From assembly GCA_002320455.1 (NCBI GenBank), contig DCKU01000133.1, forward strand, positions 1 through 15,916: DNA of 15,916 bases, read 5' to 3'. This document shows positions 6,655 to 15,225 of the stretch, piece by piece (the first letter of the stretch is position 1; every line of letters starts with the position of its first letter). Origin of the DNA: Salinisphaera sp. UBA1666 (GTDB lineage: Bacteria; Pseudomonadota; Gammaproteobacteria; Nevskiales; Salinisphaeraceae). The translations under genes were made by a program, and so were the position numbers. Under the pieces are notes generated by a model. That model was given only the letters and a program-made list of their open reading frames with translations. It ran no database searches and was not told the DNA's origin.

Positions 6655-8508
6655 ATGGAATCCGGGCATATCTCTTTCTTGCCGCTGCTGATCGTCATCG
6701 CCTTGAGCTTTGCGGTGCCGATCCTGCTTTCGCCGATCCGTCGCCTGGGGATACCCGTGGTGGTGGGTGAAATCATTGCGGGCATCGTGGTCGGTCGTAG
6801 CGGGCTGGGCCTGGTGGGCGACGAGTTCGTCCTCGAGGTGCTCTCAGTCTTCGGCTTTGCCTATCTGATGTTTCTGTCGGGCCTGGAGATCGACTTCTCC
6901 GGCCTGTCGGCGCGCGGGGGCCTGCGGGCCAGCACGCGCGCGGCACGTCTGCGGCGCAATCCGTTCGTCATTGGCGGAGTAGCGTTTGCGTTGACCACCG
7001 GCTGCTCTTTGCTGGGGGCGTTCTATCTCACGTATCTGGGGCTCGTGGACCAGCCGTGGTTGATGGCGCTGATTCTGTCCACCACGTCGCTGGGCGTGGT
7101 CGCTCCGGTGCTCAAGGAGCGCGGCGTCATCGAGAGCACGTTCGGCCAGACGCTGCTGGCGGCGGCGCTGATTGCTGATTTCGTCACGATTCTGCTGGTC
7201 AGCGGCTTTGCCATGGTGCGCGCCGGTGCTGCGCTCGATCTGCTGCTGATCCTGGTGCTCTTGATCGTGTTCGTGGCGGCCTATCGCCTGGCCGAGCGCG
7301 CCCGGCATAACCTGCCGGCTCAACGTCTGATGCACGCGCTGTCCACGGCGACATCCCAGATTCGCGTACGCGGCTCGATGGCGCTGGCCCTGGTGTTCAT
7401 TGCCCTGGCCGAGGGCCTGGGCGTGGAAAACATTTTGGGCGCGTTTCTGGCCGGGGTGCTGGTGTCGTTTCTGGTGGGCAGTGAGAGCTCGCTGCTGCGC
7501 GAAAAGCTGGACGCCATCGGCTACGGCTTTTTCATTCCGATCTTCTTCGTGATGGTGGGCGTGCAGTTCGATCTCCCGGCGCTGCTGGGCTCGGATTCGC
7601 CCTGGGCAACGGTGGGCCTGCTGCTGGCGATCGCCTTCGGCGTGAAGCTGGTGGGCTCGATGGCGTTTCGCCTGGCGTTTGGCTGGCGCGAGACGTTTGC
7701 GGCCAGCACGCTGCTCTCGGCGCGGCTGTCGCTGATCATCGCGGTGGCGGCTATCGGCGTGGAGATGGGCATCATCTCGCCGGCGCTGGATGCAGCGATC
7801 ATCCTGGTGGCGATCGTCACCTGCCTGTGCTCGCCGATCGCGTTTTCGCGCCTGGTGCCGCGGAGCTATCGCAAGGCCCGGCACATGCTGCTGATTGGCG
7901 ACACGCGCGATACCGGGCCGTTGGCTGCCCGGCTGCGCGAGATCGGGCGAGATGTGGCCGTTCACGATATTGGCCACCACGACGCGCCGGTCGACGTGTC
8001 ACGCAGCCGGCTGAGTACGGCCCTGCGGACCGCCGGCATCGAAGGCGCGGATACCGTCATCGCCCTGGCCGATGATGATGAAACCAACTTGGCCTATTGT
8101 CGTGTGGCGCGCGAGGTGCACGGCGTACAGCGACAGGTGGCCTGGGTGCGCGACCCGGCTTTCAACAAACGCTTTCGCGATGCCGGCGTCAGTGTCGTCA
8201 ACCCGGCTTATGCCAAGTTCCTGCTGCTGGAAAGCCTGGCCGTGGGCGGCTCGGCCATGGCCGGGCTGATCCACGACGATGACAACCAAGAGATCCGCAT
8301 TGCCAAGCTGGCCAATCCGTGGCTGGCCGATCGGCCGATCCGGCATATCGGCCTGCCCGAAGGCACGCGAGTGCTTCGTATTCAGCGGGGCGATGCAGTA
8401 CTCGAGGCCGAGCCGTCCACGCAGCTGCGAATCAACGACACGCTGACGGTTATCGGCGCGCACGACGAGGTCGATGCGCTGGTGCGGCGACTGGCCAGTC
8501 GCTGGTAA
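6655..8508 (+). CDS. CPA2 monovalent cation:proton antiporter with RCK (TrkA-N/TrkA-C) domains
   Basis: This 617-residue KefB/KefC-like protein is expected to exchange K+ or Na+ for protons across the inner membrane. An exchanger domain of many hydrophobic helices spans about 5-400; an early helix has the typical VVVGEIIAGIVVGRSGLGLV pattern, and ALIAD175F matches the position of the conserved transport Asp. A Rossmann-like TrkA-N region follows (about 409-520), then a TrkA-C domain (about 540-617). The glycine loop of the nucleotide site is degenerate: G415-D-T-R-D-T-G421 rather than GxGxxG, so ligand control may differ from KefC. I chose the ATG at 6655, close to the first helix; an upstream frame to 6571 adds a basic, unhelical leader. 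The lipoprotein gene begins 40 bp after the stop, so the two may be co-transcribed. Confidence 0.93.
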   Translation: MESGHISFLPLLIVIALSFAVPILLSPIRRLGIPVVVGEIIAGIVVGRSGLGLVGDEFVLEVLSVFGFAYLMFLSGLEIDFSGLSARGGLRASTRAARLRRNPFVIGGVAFALTTGCSLLGAFYLTYLGLVDQPWLMALILSTTSLGVVAPVLKERGVIESTFGQTLLAAALIADFVTILLVSGFAMVRAGAALDLLLILVLLIVFVAAYRLAERARHNLPAQRLMHALSTATSQIRVRGSMALALVFIALAEGLGVENILGAFLAGVLVSFLVGSESSLLREKLDAIGYGFFIPIFFVMVGVQFDLPALLGSDSPWATVGLLLAIAFGVKLVGSMAFRLAFGWRETFAASTLLSARLSLIIAVAAIGVEMGIISPALDAAIILVAIVTCLCSPIAFSRLVPRSYRKARHMLLIGDTRDTGPLAARLREIGRDVAVHDIGHHDAPVDVSRSRLSTALRTAGIEGADTVIALADDDETNLAYCRVAREVHGVQRQVAWVRDPAFNKRFRDAGVSVVNPAYAKFLLLESLAVGGSAMAGLIHDDDNQEIRIAKLANPWLADRPIRHIGLPEGTRVLRIQRGDAVLEAEPSTQLRINDTLTVIGAHDEVDALVRRLASRW

Positions 8509-8548
8509 CCAGCGCGCCGGACGGCGCTTATCGAACAAGGAGACCGGG

Positions 8549-10279
8549 ATGGTGGATCGGGGGTGGATGACGGGGCGTCTGGCGCTATTGCTGGTGCTGG
8601 CAGCCAGCCTGTCCGGCTGTGCTTGGCAGGCCACCCAGTTCTGGCTGGCCGGCGACGAGATCAAGCTGCGCGACAGCGAGGCCCCGCTGGCCGCCACGAG
8701 CGACAAGCCGACACTGTTGATCGTGGCCATCGACGGGATCGACCGGCACCTGCTCTACGACATGCTTCGCCGCGGCGAGCTGCCGGAAATGGCGCGCCTG
8801 TTGGGCGGCCAGACCGGCGACGACTTCGAGCACGCCTATTTCGACGAGACGCTGGAAAGCACGTTGCCGTCGTCCACCGGTGTGTCCTGGGCCACGATGA
8901 TCACCGGGCGCGACCCGGCCGAAACCGGCGTGCCCGGCAACGAGTTCTTCATCCGTGAGACCGGCCAGTTCGCAGCGCCCGTGCCGGTGACCGTGCCGAC
9001 CGCGCTGCCGGTGTTCAAGATCTATACCGAAGGCTATGCCAACGCGCTGCTTGAAGTGCCCACGCTCTACGAGCGGCTGCGTGCGGCCGAGCCCGGCATG
9101 CGGATCTGGGTGGGCATGCATCAATATTATGCCGGGGCCAATCGGCTGCTGTTGACCGATCGTACCGTGATGCTGGATCTGTTCCAGTCGCTGTTTGCCG
9201 GCAGCTTCATCGATATCACGCCGGACAGCGAGTCGCTGTCGGCGTTCAAGGAGCTGGACCAGGAAGTCATCGAAAACATGGCCGATCTGATCAACGACGG
9301 CGAGGCCCCGGCGGATGTGATCACGGTGTATCTGCCCGGGCTGGATCACTATGCCCACATCACCGACGACGCCCCGGACGTCACCCGTCGCAAGTACCTG
9401 CGCGACGGGCTGGAGCCAATGCTGAAGCGTCTGCGCCAGACGCTGGCCGAGGCCGGCGCGTTGGACAATCGCTACGTGGTGCTGACTTCCGACCATGGCC
9501 ATACGGGCGTGCGGGCCGACGATACCCATTCGTTATCCGTCGACGGCCAGGGTGAGCCGCCGAACGTGCTCGAAGCGACCGGGTTTACCGTGCGCCCGTT
9601 CGCGCTCGATGTGGACGAGGCGACTTACTTTGACTCGGTGCTGGCCTATCAGGGCGGCATGGCTTTCGTTTACGTGGCCGATCGCTCGACCTGTGACACC
9701 GCGGGTGCGCCCTGTGACTGGCGCGCGCCGGCCCGGCGCGTGGATATCGATGCCGCGGCCGAGGCGTTCTATCAGGCCAACCGGGGCCGGGGGCCGGTGC
9801 CGGAAATGGCCGACGCACTGGACATGATTCTGGTGCGCACCGGTTCGTCGGTCGGGGCCACGGCGCCGGTCTTCGAAGTCTATACCGGCCGCGGCGAGAC
9901 CCAGCCGATCGATGTCTTCCTGGCCGAGCATCCGCGGCCGAGCTATGTCGATCTGGCCGGGCGAATCGATGATCTCACGGTCGGGCCCCACGGCGATCGC
10001 GCAGGCGACGTGATTCTCATCGCTGAAAACGGCAACACCGACGATATCGACCGGCGGCGTTATTTCGCCTCGCTTTACCACGCCTGGCACGGCAGCCCGT
10101 CGCATCGCGACTCGGATATCCCGTTGATCGTCGCCCATCCCGGCCATAGCCGCGACCGGCTGGCCGATGACGTACAACGCGTGACTCGGGGCCGGCCCGA
10201 GCAGCGACGCATCGCCGAGGTGATCTACCAGCTGCGTGAGGGGGCGGGTGCCTGCATGCACGAGACCGGCTGCGACTGA
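8549..10279 (+). CDS. Lipoprotein of the alkaline phosphatase / nucleotide pyrophosphatase superfamily
   Basis: This 576-residue protein starts with a lipoprotein signal: a hydrophobic stretch, then L21-S-G-C24, so C24 would be lipidated and the enzyme anchored facing the periplasm. The catalytic domain shows the phosphodiesterase/nucleotide pyrophosphatase pattern in order: metal Asp in AIDGID (D62), Thr nucleophile in PSSTGVSW (T110) followed by TGRDPAETGVPGN, D266 and H270 in GLDHYAH, D315-H316 in SDHGH, and a late metal His in AWHGS (H514). All expected metal ligands are present, so it should be active on a phosphodiester or similar ester; the substrate is unknown. Two Cys pairs (near 395 and at the C-terminus) may form disulphides. 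The start has AAGGAG at good spacing, and the 40-bp gap suggests co-transcription with the antiporter. Confidence 0.9.
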   Translation: MVDRGWMTGRLALLLVLAASLSGCAWQATQFWLAGDEIKLRDSEAPLAATSDKPTLLIVAIDGIDRHLLYDMLRRGELPEMARLLGGQTGDDFEHAYFDETLESTLPSSTGVSWATMITGRDPAETGVPGNEFFIRETGQFAAPVPVTVPTALPVFKIYTEGYANALLEVPTLYERLRAAEPGMRIWVGMHQYYAGANRLLLTDRTVMLDLFQSLFAGSFIDITPDSESLSAFKELDQEVIENMADLINDGEAPADVITVYLPGLDHYAHITDDAPDVTRRKYLRDGLEPMLKRLRQTLAEAGALDNRYVVLTSDHGHTGVRADDTHSLSVDGQGEPPNVLEATGFTVRPFALDVDEATYFDSVLAYQGGMAFVYVADRSTCDTAGAPCDWRAPARRVDIDAAAEAFYQANRGRGPVPEMADALDMILVRTGSSVGATAPVFEVYTGRGETQPIDVFLAEHPRPSYVDLAGRIDDLTVGPHGDRAGDVILIAENGNTDDIDRRRYFASLYHAWHGSPSHRDSDIPLIVAHPGHSRDRLADDVQRVTRGRPEQRRIAEVIYQLREGAGACMHETGCD

Positions 10280-10399
10280 TTGGAAAACGGTCTTGGGATG
10301 CGGCGCGGGCGCCGGGCTGCGACGATCGGTCACACGCGGCGTTTGGCCAGCGCGGCGTATCGTTTGATGCGCTGATTCCGCTACGTCGTATCAAGCATC

Positions 10400-11722
10400 G
10401 TGTCCGTGGCCTACGCCTCAACGCCCGTCGGGCATCGACTCGCGCTCGCGCCGGCCGCGCGGCTGGCGGTGTTCATGCGCGCGTTGCATACGGCCGTGGG
10501 GGTGTTCGTGGCGCCGCTATTGCTGATCGCGGCGGTCACCGGGCTGGCCTACGCAGCCACGCCTCAGCTCGAGGCCTGGTGGTATGCCCCGGCCAACGAG
10601 GCGGCGCCGGCGACCAATGGCCAGCCGGCGCTGCCCCTGGCCCGACAGATTGCACGGGCCAGCGCCACGCTGGCCGGCTCGGCCGAGCCGGTCGCCGTAC
10701 GCCCGGGCCAGCCCGGCGGGCAGACCACCCGCGTGATGTTCGCCCGGCCGGGGGCCGCGCCCAACGTGACCACCGCTGTTTTTGTCGATCCGACGAGCGG
10801 ACGGGTGACCGGCCAGCTCGCGGCTTATGGCACGTCCGGCACCTTGCCGATCCGGCGCATCATCGACCAGCTACATCGCAGCCTGCTGCTGGGCAGCGTA
10901 GGCCGGCTGTATAGCGAGCTGGCGGCCTCCTGGCTGGGCGTGGCGGCGCTGGGCGGGGTATGGCTCTGGTGGCGACGCCGGGCCGCGCGGGCAAGTCGTA
11001 GTGCGCCGCGTCGCTGGCATCAACGGGCCGGGCCGTGGCTGGCGATCGGCCTCATTGGGTTCTCGGTCACGGGCCTGACGTGGTCGCAGTTTGCGGGCCA
11101 GCAGATCGGCGTATTGCGCGTCTGGGCCGGCTGGCAGACGCCGGCGCTGGCCGCCCACGAGCACGGCGGGATGACCGGCGAGACGGCCCCGACCTCACGT
11201 GCGACCTATGATCGGATGCTGGCGGTCGCCCGCGCGCATGGGTTGACGGCCGAGCGTATCGAGATCCGTCCGCCGGCAGGTGCCGGCGCGATCTGGACGG
11301 TCGCCGAGATCGACCGCCGCTGGCCGTCTCAGGTCGATCGGATCGCCGTGGACGGGCCGAGCGGGCGCGTCGTGGATGAAAGCCGTTTCGAGGATTATCC
11401 GATCGCCGCCAAGCTCACGCGCTGGGGCATCGATGCGCACATGGGCGTGTTGTTCGGCTTGGTGAACCAGCTCGTGCTCGGCGTATTCGCCGTGGGATTG
11501 ATCGGCCTCGTGGGCCTCGGCTGGGCCGGGCTGGCCCGAGGCCGGCGAGCCGGGCCGCGTATCACGCTGTGGCAGAGCCTGGCCGGGCTGACCCGCGGCC
11601 AACAGCTCGGGCTGCTGGCCGCGTTCGTGCCGCTGGCCGTGCTCCTGCCGGTGTGGGCGGCTAGCTGTCCGGTGCTGATCGTCCTCGATGCAGCGGCCGG
11701 GCGACTGGGCCGACGCGGCTAG
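10400..11722 (+). CDS. PepSY-associated membrane protein
   Basis: This 440-residue inner-membrane protein is of the PepSY_TM type, a family often found with iron or haem uptake and ferric reduction, though a precise role is known for few members. The order is a first helix with the family pattern (LHTAVGVFVAPLLLIAAVTG, about 29-48), a periplasmic PepSY-like segment (about 75-150), two helices (about 174-192 and 212-230), a second periplasmic segment (about 250-345), and two last helices (about 352-378 and 403-427). Conserved His residues stand in LHTAVG, QLHRSLL and DAHMGV, where the family is thought to place haem or metal ligands. The GTG start at 10400 is taken for want of a better one; an ATG at 10478 would sit too close to the first helix. 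Its stop overlaps that of the DUF302 gene in one CTAG. Confidence 0.88.
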   Translation: MSVAYASTPVGHRLALAPAARLAVFMRALHTAVGVFVAPLLLIAAVTGLAYAATPQLEAWWYAPANEAAPATNGQPALPLARQIARASATLAGSAEPVAVRPGQPGGQTTRVMFARPGAAPNVTTAVFVDPTSGRVTGQLAAYGTSGTLPIRRIIDQLHRSLLLGSVGRLYSELAASWLGVAALGGVWLWWRRRAARASRSAPRRWHQRAGPWLAIGLIGFSVTGLTWSQFAGQQIGVLRVWAGWQTPALAAHEHGGMTGETAPTSRATYDRMLAVARAHGLTAERIEIRPPAGAGAIWTVAEIDRRWPSQVDRIAVDGPSGRVVDESRFEDYPIAAKLTRWGIDAHMGVLFGLVNQLVLGVFAVGLIGLVGLGWAGLARGRRAGPRITLWQSLAGLTRGQQLGLLAAFVPLAVLLPVWAASCPVLIVLDAAAGRLGRRG

Positions 11723-12210
11723 CGAGCGACGGTCTGGCCGACGACCTGCTTGAGCTTGTCGGCCACCTTGGGCACGGCCGGGCAGTCGGTCATGTTGTGA
11801 CGAGCCGCCAGATAGTCCATGTCGTTGACGCCGATCCAGGTCTTGCCGTTCTCGCGCCAGATCAGCGCCTTGCTCGGCAGGTCGATGGCCACGGTGCGCG
11901 AGCACTGCATCAACGGCGTACCGGCTTTCGGGTTGCCAAAGATCACCAGCGTGGTGGCGGGGAGGATGAGATTAGCGCTGGCCGCGCCTGCGGCGTGATC
12001 GATGGTGTCGAAGACGGTCAGGCCCTGGTTGCGGACCACGTTTTCGAAACGCGTGACGGTTTTAGCCGCGCTATACGGGCTTTGTGTGATCTGCATGCCC
12101 TCGGCGCTGGGCTTGGCCGGCATCTGCGGCTTGTCTGATTCGTCGGCAGCCAGCGCGGGCACCGCAAAGGTGACGGCCAGCAGCAGAGTAGCGATAAAAC
12201 GGTGCGTCAT
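11719..12210 (-). CDS. DUF302 domain protein, secreted
   Basis: This 163-residue protein has a Sec signal peptide (about 1-21, ending PALA-AD) and a DUF302 domain (about 38-150). Family traits visible are the SAAKTVTRFENVVRNQGLTVF segment pattern, the TLVIFGNPKAGTPLMQ strand-turn, and the DLPSKALIWRENGKTW strand pair. The domain's biochemical role is not established; members are small alpha-beta proteins, often exported. A Cys in MQCS and one in TDCP might form a disulphide. An AAGG lies about eight bases before the start. The gene converges with the PepSY gene, sharing four bases at the stops, and diverges from the DUF2267 gene across a 166-bp gap that should hold both promoters. Confidence 0.9.
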   Translation of the reverse strand: MTHRFIATLLLAVTFAVPALAADESDKPQMPAKPSAEGMQITQSPYSAAKTVTRFENVVRNQGLTVFDTIDHAAGAASANLILPATTLVIFGNPKAGTPLMQCSRTVAIDLPSKALIWRENGKTWIGVNDMDYLAARHNMTDCPAVPKVADKLKQVVGQTVAR

Positions 12211-12376
12211 GACGAACCTTGGTCGTAAACGTGAGGCCTGTTGATAACAGATGACACGGGGCCATGGCGAGCGCTCGCCCTGCGCCAGGGCACGTTCTCC
12301 GGATCACCCCGGATATACGCGCCGCGTTGATCCACCGACACTGCCGCTCGAATCCATCATCATCGAACGAGTACCG

Positions 12377-12763
12377 ATGCAGACCGAACAATTCATCACC
12401 GACGTCGCCGAGCGCGCCGGCCTCACCGACCGGGAGCTGGCCGCGAACATCAGCCATGCCACGGTCGAGGTGCTGTGCATGTACCTGCCGGCCCAGCAGA
12501 CCTTCGCGCTGGCCTCGCAGCTGCCCAAGGAACTCGCCAAGTCGGCCGAGGCCGGCGCGCAGCAGGCCGAGGCGGACGCGCGTGACGTGACGCTTGCACA
12601 GTTTTTCGACCAGGTGGCGATTCGCTGTCACCGCTCGGCCGACGAGATCGAAGATGGGGCACGGGCGGTGGCCACGACGTTCCAGAACGCTTTGTCGCGC
12701 AGCGAAAGTATTGATGTCGCGCTCGATGCGCCGGCTGCGCTCGAAGCCTTGCTGACGGGCTAG
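12377..12763 (+). CDS. DUF2267 domain protein
   Basis: This 128-residue soluble protein fills the length of a DUF2267 domain, a helical family of unknown function in many proteobacteria. Supporting patterns are the opening FITDVAERAGL, the middle LPAQQTFALASQLPKEL, and the later HRSADEIEDGARAVATTFQNAL. No signal peptide or membrane segment is seen, so it is cytoplasmic. The start at 12377 fits the domain start; an in-frame extension to 12251 lacks domain character. The ribosome site is weak. It converges with the threonine aldolase gene 25 bp downstream. Confidence 0.88.
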   Translation: MQTEQFITDVAERAGLTDRELAANISHATVEVLCMYLPAQQTFALASQLPKELAKSAEAGAQQAEADARDVTLAQFFDQVAIRCHRSADEIEDGARAVATTFQNALSRSESIDVALDAPAALEALLTG

Positions 12764-12788
12764 CCCGGACGAGCTGGCCTATGCAGGC

Positions 12789-13874
12789 CTAGGCAGCGAT
12801 GTCGTAGCCCAGCCGCGCCGCTGCAGCTTTCAGATCGGCGATCAGCTCATCGATCAGGGCTGGCGTGGTGTTCCAGCTGCATACGAAACGCACGCCGCCC
12901 TCGCCGATGAACGTATAGAACGTCCAGCCGGTCTCGCGCAGGGCGTTCTGTAGATCGCCCGGCATATCCAGAAACACGCTGTTGGCCTGGGTGTCGAACA
13001 TCGGCGTGACGTATTCGATATCGGTGAGCCCGTCCCGCAGACGCGCCGCCATGGCGTTGGCGTGTTGTGCGTTGGACAGCCAGGCACCGGTTTCCAGCAG
13101 GCCCAGCCAGGGCGCCGAGAGATAACGCATCTTCGAGGCCAGTTGGCCGGCCTGCTTACAGCGATATTCGAAATCCAGCGCCAGGCGCTTGTCGAAGAAG
13201 ATCACGGCTTCGCCGAAGCCCAGCCCGTTCTTGGTGCCCGAAAAACACAGGACATCCACGCCGGCGCGCCAAGTCAGCTCCGCCGGGGATACATCCAGCC
13301 CGGCGCAGGCGTTGGCAAAGCGTGCGCCGTCCATATGGATGCGCAGGTCATGCCGGTCGGCCACCTCGCGGATCGCGCGTAGATCGGCCAGGTCATACAC
13401 GGTGCCCACTTCGGTGGCCTGGGTCAGCGAAATCACCTTGGGCCGCGGATAGTGGATATCACCGCGCTTGGTCACCGTGGCCTCGATCCCGGCCGGGGTG
13501 ATACGGCCGGCCTCACCGGCCACGGTCAGCAGTTTGGAGCCGTTAGAAAAGAACTCGGGCCCGCCGCATTCGTCGGTTTCGATATGGGCCAGCTGGTGAC
13601 AGATCACACTGTGATAGCTCTGACACAGCGAGGCCAGCGCCAGCGAGTTGGCCGCCGTACCGTTGAACACGAAAAAGACTTCGCAGTCGGTCTCGAACAG
13701 CTCACGAAAGCCGTCGCTGGCCGCCGTGGTCCATCCGTCGTTGCCGTAGGCCAGATCGTCGACCTGATTGGCCCGGGCCAGATAATCCATGGCCTCCGGG
13801 CAGAGCCCCGACGTGTTGTCGCTGGCGAGATAGCGAGCGCGAGGTATTTCGGGGTTGGCGGCAGAGTCGGACAT
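12789..13874 (-). CDS. ltaE: Low-specificity L-threonine aldolase, PLP-dependent
   Basis: This 361-residue cytoplasmic enzyme of the threonine aldolase/beta-eliminating lyase family is expected to cleave L-threonine or allo-threonine to glycine and acetaldehyde. Signatures in order are the N-terminal SDNTSG, YGND in the substrate region, a FNGTAAN phosphate-binding segment, H97 in the AHIETDE stretch, D182 and R185 in HMDGARFANA, and the PLP lysine K215 in FSGTKNG. Length is normal. The ATG is preceded by AGGTG at suitable distance; a TTG one codon upstream is less likely. A promoter-like sequence just upstream and the asd terminator behind it suggest separate transcription. It lies close to asd, and both touch threonine metabolism: asd in synthesis, this enzyme in breakdown. 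The symbol follows the family; activity on other beta-hydroxy amino acids is possible. Confidence 0.92.
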   Translation of the reverse strand: MSDSAANPEIPRARYLASDNTSGLCPEAMDYLARANQVDDLAYGNDGWTTAASDGFRELFETDCEVFFVFNGTAANSLALASLCQSYHSVICHQLAHIETDECGGPEFFSNGSKLLTVAGEAGRITPAGIEATVTKRGDIHYPRPKVISLTQATEVGTVYDLADLRAIREVADRHDLRIHMDGARFANACAGLDVSPAELTWRAGVDVLCFSGTKNGLGFGEAVIFFDKRLALDFEYRCKQAGQLASKMRYLSAPWLGLLETGAWLSNAQHANAMAARLRDGLTDIEYVTPMFDTQANSVFLDMPGDLQNALRETGWTFYTFIGEGGVRFVCSWNTTPALIDELIADLKAAAARLGYDIAA

Positions 13875-13915
13875 CAATTCACCTGGGTCGGTCGCAGGCC
13901 GGTGGGCGATGGGCC

Positions 13916-13946
13916 GCTATAGTCTAGGGTGTGTTGTGGTCTGCAA
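13916..13946 (-). promoter_or_regulatory. Possible sigma-70 promoter of the threonine aldolase gene
   Basis: On the reverse strand TTGCAG (complement of 13941-13946) is followed after 19 bp by TATAGC (complement of 13916-13921). The hexamers match the consensus at four positions each, and the spacer is slightly long. It sits between the asd terminator and the gene start, where a promoter is expected. Confidence 0.35.
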
Positions 13947-13975
13947 CGAAAAACGCCGCCCGGGCAGGCGGCGTT
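13947..13975 (-). terminator. Intrinsic terminator of asd
   Basis: On the reverse strand a perfect 9-bp stem (AACGCCGCC, loop TGCCCG, GGCGGCGTT) runs into TTTTT. It lies 17 bp after the asd stop and should keep asd transcription from entering the threonine aldolase gene. Confidence 0.9.
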
Positions 13976-13992
13976 AGCGGGCGCGAAACGGC

Positions 13993-15111
13993 TTAGAGCT
14001 GCTTGCGCAGAATGCCTAGCATGCGTTTCAAGGGCTCGGCCGCACCCCAGAGCAGCTGGTCACCCACGGTGTAGGCGGTCAGATATTCGCCGCCCATGGC
14101 CAGCTTGCGTACCCGCCCGACCGGAATATCCAGCGTGCCGGAGACGGCTGCTGCGGTGAGCCGCGAATTGCTGGCGTCTTTTTCGTTGGGAACGAGCTTG
14201 ACCCAATCGTTGTGGTTGGCGATGAGCTGCTCGATCTCGGCAATCGGCAGGTCTTTTTTCAGCTTGATGGTGAAGGCCTGGGCATGACACCGCATGGAGC
14301 CGATACGCACGCAGATGCCGTCCATCGGAATCGGGGCATCGGTGCGGCCCATGATCTTGTTGGACTCGGCCCCAGCTTTCCATTCTTCCTTTGACTGGCC
14401 GGTCGTATCGATCAGCGAATCGATCCACGGCAGGGCCGAGCCGGCTAGCGGATGGCCGAACTCGGCAGTCGGGAAGCTCGAGCTGTTCATGGTCTCGGTG
14501 ATCTTTTGGTCGATATCCAGAATCGCCGAGTCTGGCGTGGCCAGCTGGTCGGCCACAGCATCATGCAGGCTGCCCATCTGCAACAACAGCTCGCGCATGT
14601 TGGCCGCACCCGCGCCGGAGGCGGCTTGATAGGTCATGGCCGACATCCACTCGATCAGATCGGCTTCGAACAGCCCGCCCAGAGCTAGCATCATCAAGCT
14701 GACGGTGCAGTTGCCGCCACAGAAAGTCTTGGTCCCGCGGGCCAGCTCGGCGTCGATGACGTCGCGGTTGACCGGGTCGAGAATGATGGTGGCGTCGTCA
14801 GCCATGCGCAGCTTGCTGGCCGCATCGATCCAGTAGCCGTCCCAGCCGGAGGCGCGCAGCGGGCCGTAGACCTCGTCGGTGTAATCGCCGCCCTGACAGG
14901 TGACGATGACGTCCATGGCCGCCAGCGCGTCGAGATCCTTGGCATCCGCGAGCGGCGGGACATCGCGGCCGATATCCGGGCCGGGCTGGCCGGCCTGGGA
15001 GGTCGAAAAGAAGACCGGCTCGAGGCCGTCATAGTCATTGTCGGCCAGCATGCGCTGCATGAGGACCGAGCCGACCATGCCGCGCCAGCCAACGAATCCG
15101 ACTTTCAACAT
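13993..15111 (-). CDS. asd: Aspartate-semialdehyde dehydrogenase
   Basis: This 372-residue cytoplasmic enzyme reduces aspartyl-4-phosphate with NADPH to aspartate-4-semialdehyde, the branch point to lysine, diaminopimelate, methionine and threonine. The protein closely follows the E. coli-type (Gram-negative) enzyme: an N-terminal dinucleotide loop GFVGWRGMVGSVL, K100 and R102 for phosphate binding, the nucleophile C135 in GGNCTVS (the same number as in E. coli), R269 and the acid/base H276 in RIGSMRCHAQ. Length is typical and no key residue is missing. AAGGG about nine bases upstream supports the start. It is divergent from the DUF421 gene over 114 bp and is closed by its own terminator, so it looks like a single-gene unit. 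Confidence 0.97.
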   Translation of the reverse strand: MLKVGFVGWRGMVGSVLMQRMLADNDYDGLEPVFFSTSQAGQPGPDIGRDVPPLADAKDLDALAAMDVIVTCQGGDYTDEVYGPLRASGWDGYWIDAASKLRMADDATIILDPVNRDVIDAELARGTKTFCGGNCTVSLMMLALGGLFEADLIEWMSAMTYQAASGAGAANMRELLLQMGSLHDAVADQLATPDSAILDIDQKITETMNSSSFPTAEFGHPLAGSALPWIDSLIDTTGQSKEEWKAGAESNKIMGRTDAPIPMDGICVRIGSMRCHAQAFTIKLKKDLPIAEIEQLIANHNDWVKLVPNEKDASNSRLTAAAVSGTLDIPVGRVRKLAMGGEYLTAYTVGDQLLWGAAEPLKRMLGILRKQL

Positions 15112-15225
15112 CCTGTAACCCTTGCGTTGCGTGTTTCGGTGTTGTCTTCATCTTAACGCGGTTTGTCCGATCCTCGCTGTGGGACGTGCGCGCCCCCTGT
15201 TTTGAACCCCCAAGAGATCTTTTGC

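Noticed and set aside
6844..7980. Long reverse frame (378 codons) opposite the antiporter
   Set aside because: Composition dominated by Gln, His and Arg, typical of the antisense of membrane-protein codons; no family pattern.
8585..9529. Long reverse frame (314 codons) opposite the lipoprotein phosphatase
   Set aside because: Shadow frame with biased His/Gln/Gly content; the forward gene has all catalytic motifs.
12235..12245. GGCCTGTTGAT matching the core of the end repeat
   Set aside because: Only 11 bases match and the flanks diverge at once; it also forms part of a small CTGTT-GAT-AACAG hairpin. Not enough to call another repeat copy.
12776..12789. Hairpin GGCCT-ATGC-AGGCC between the convergent DUF2267 and threonine aldolase genes
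   Set aside because: Five-base stem and no T tract on either strand, so not supported as an intrinsic terminator.
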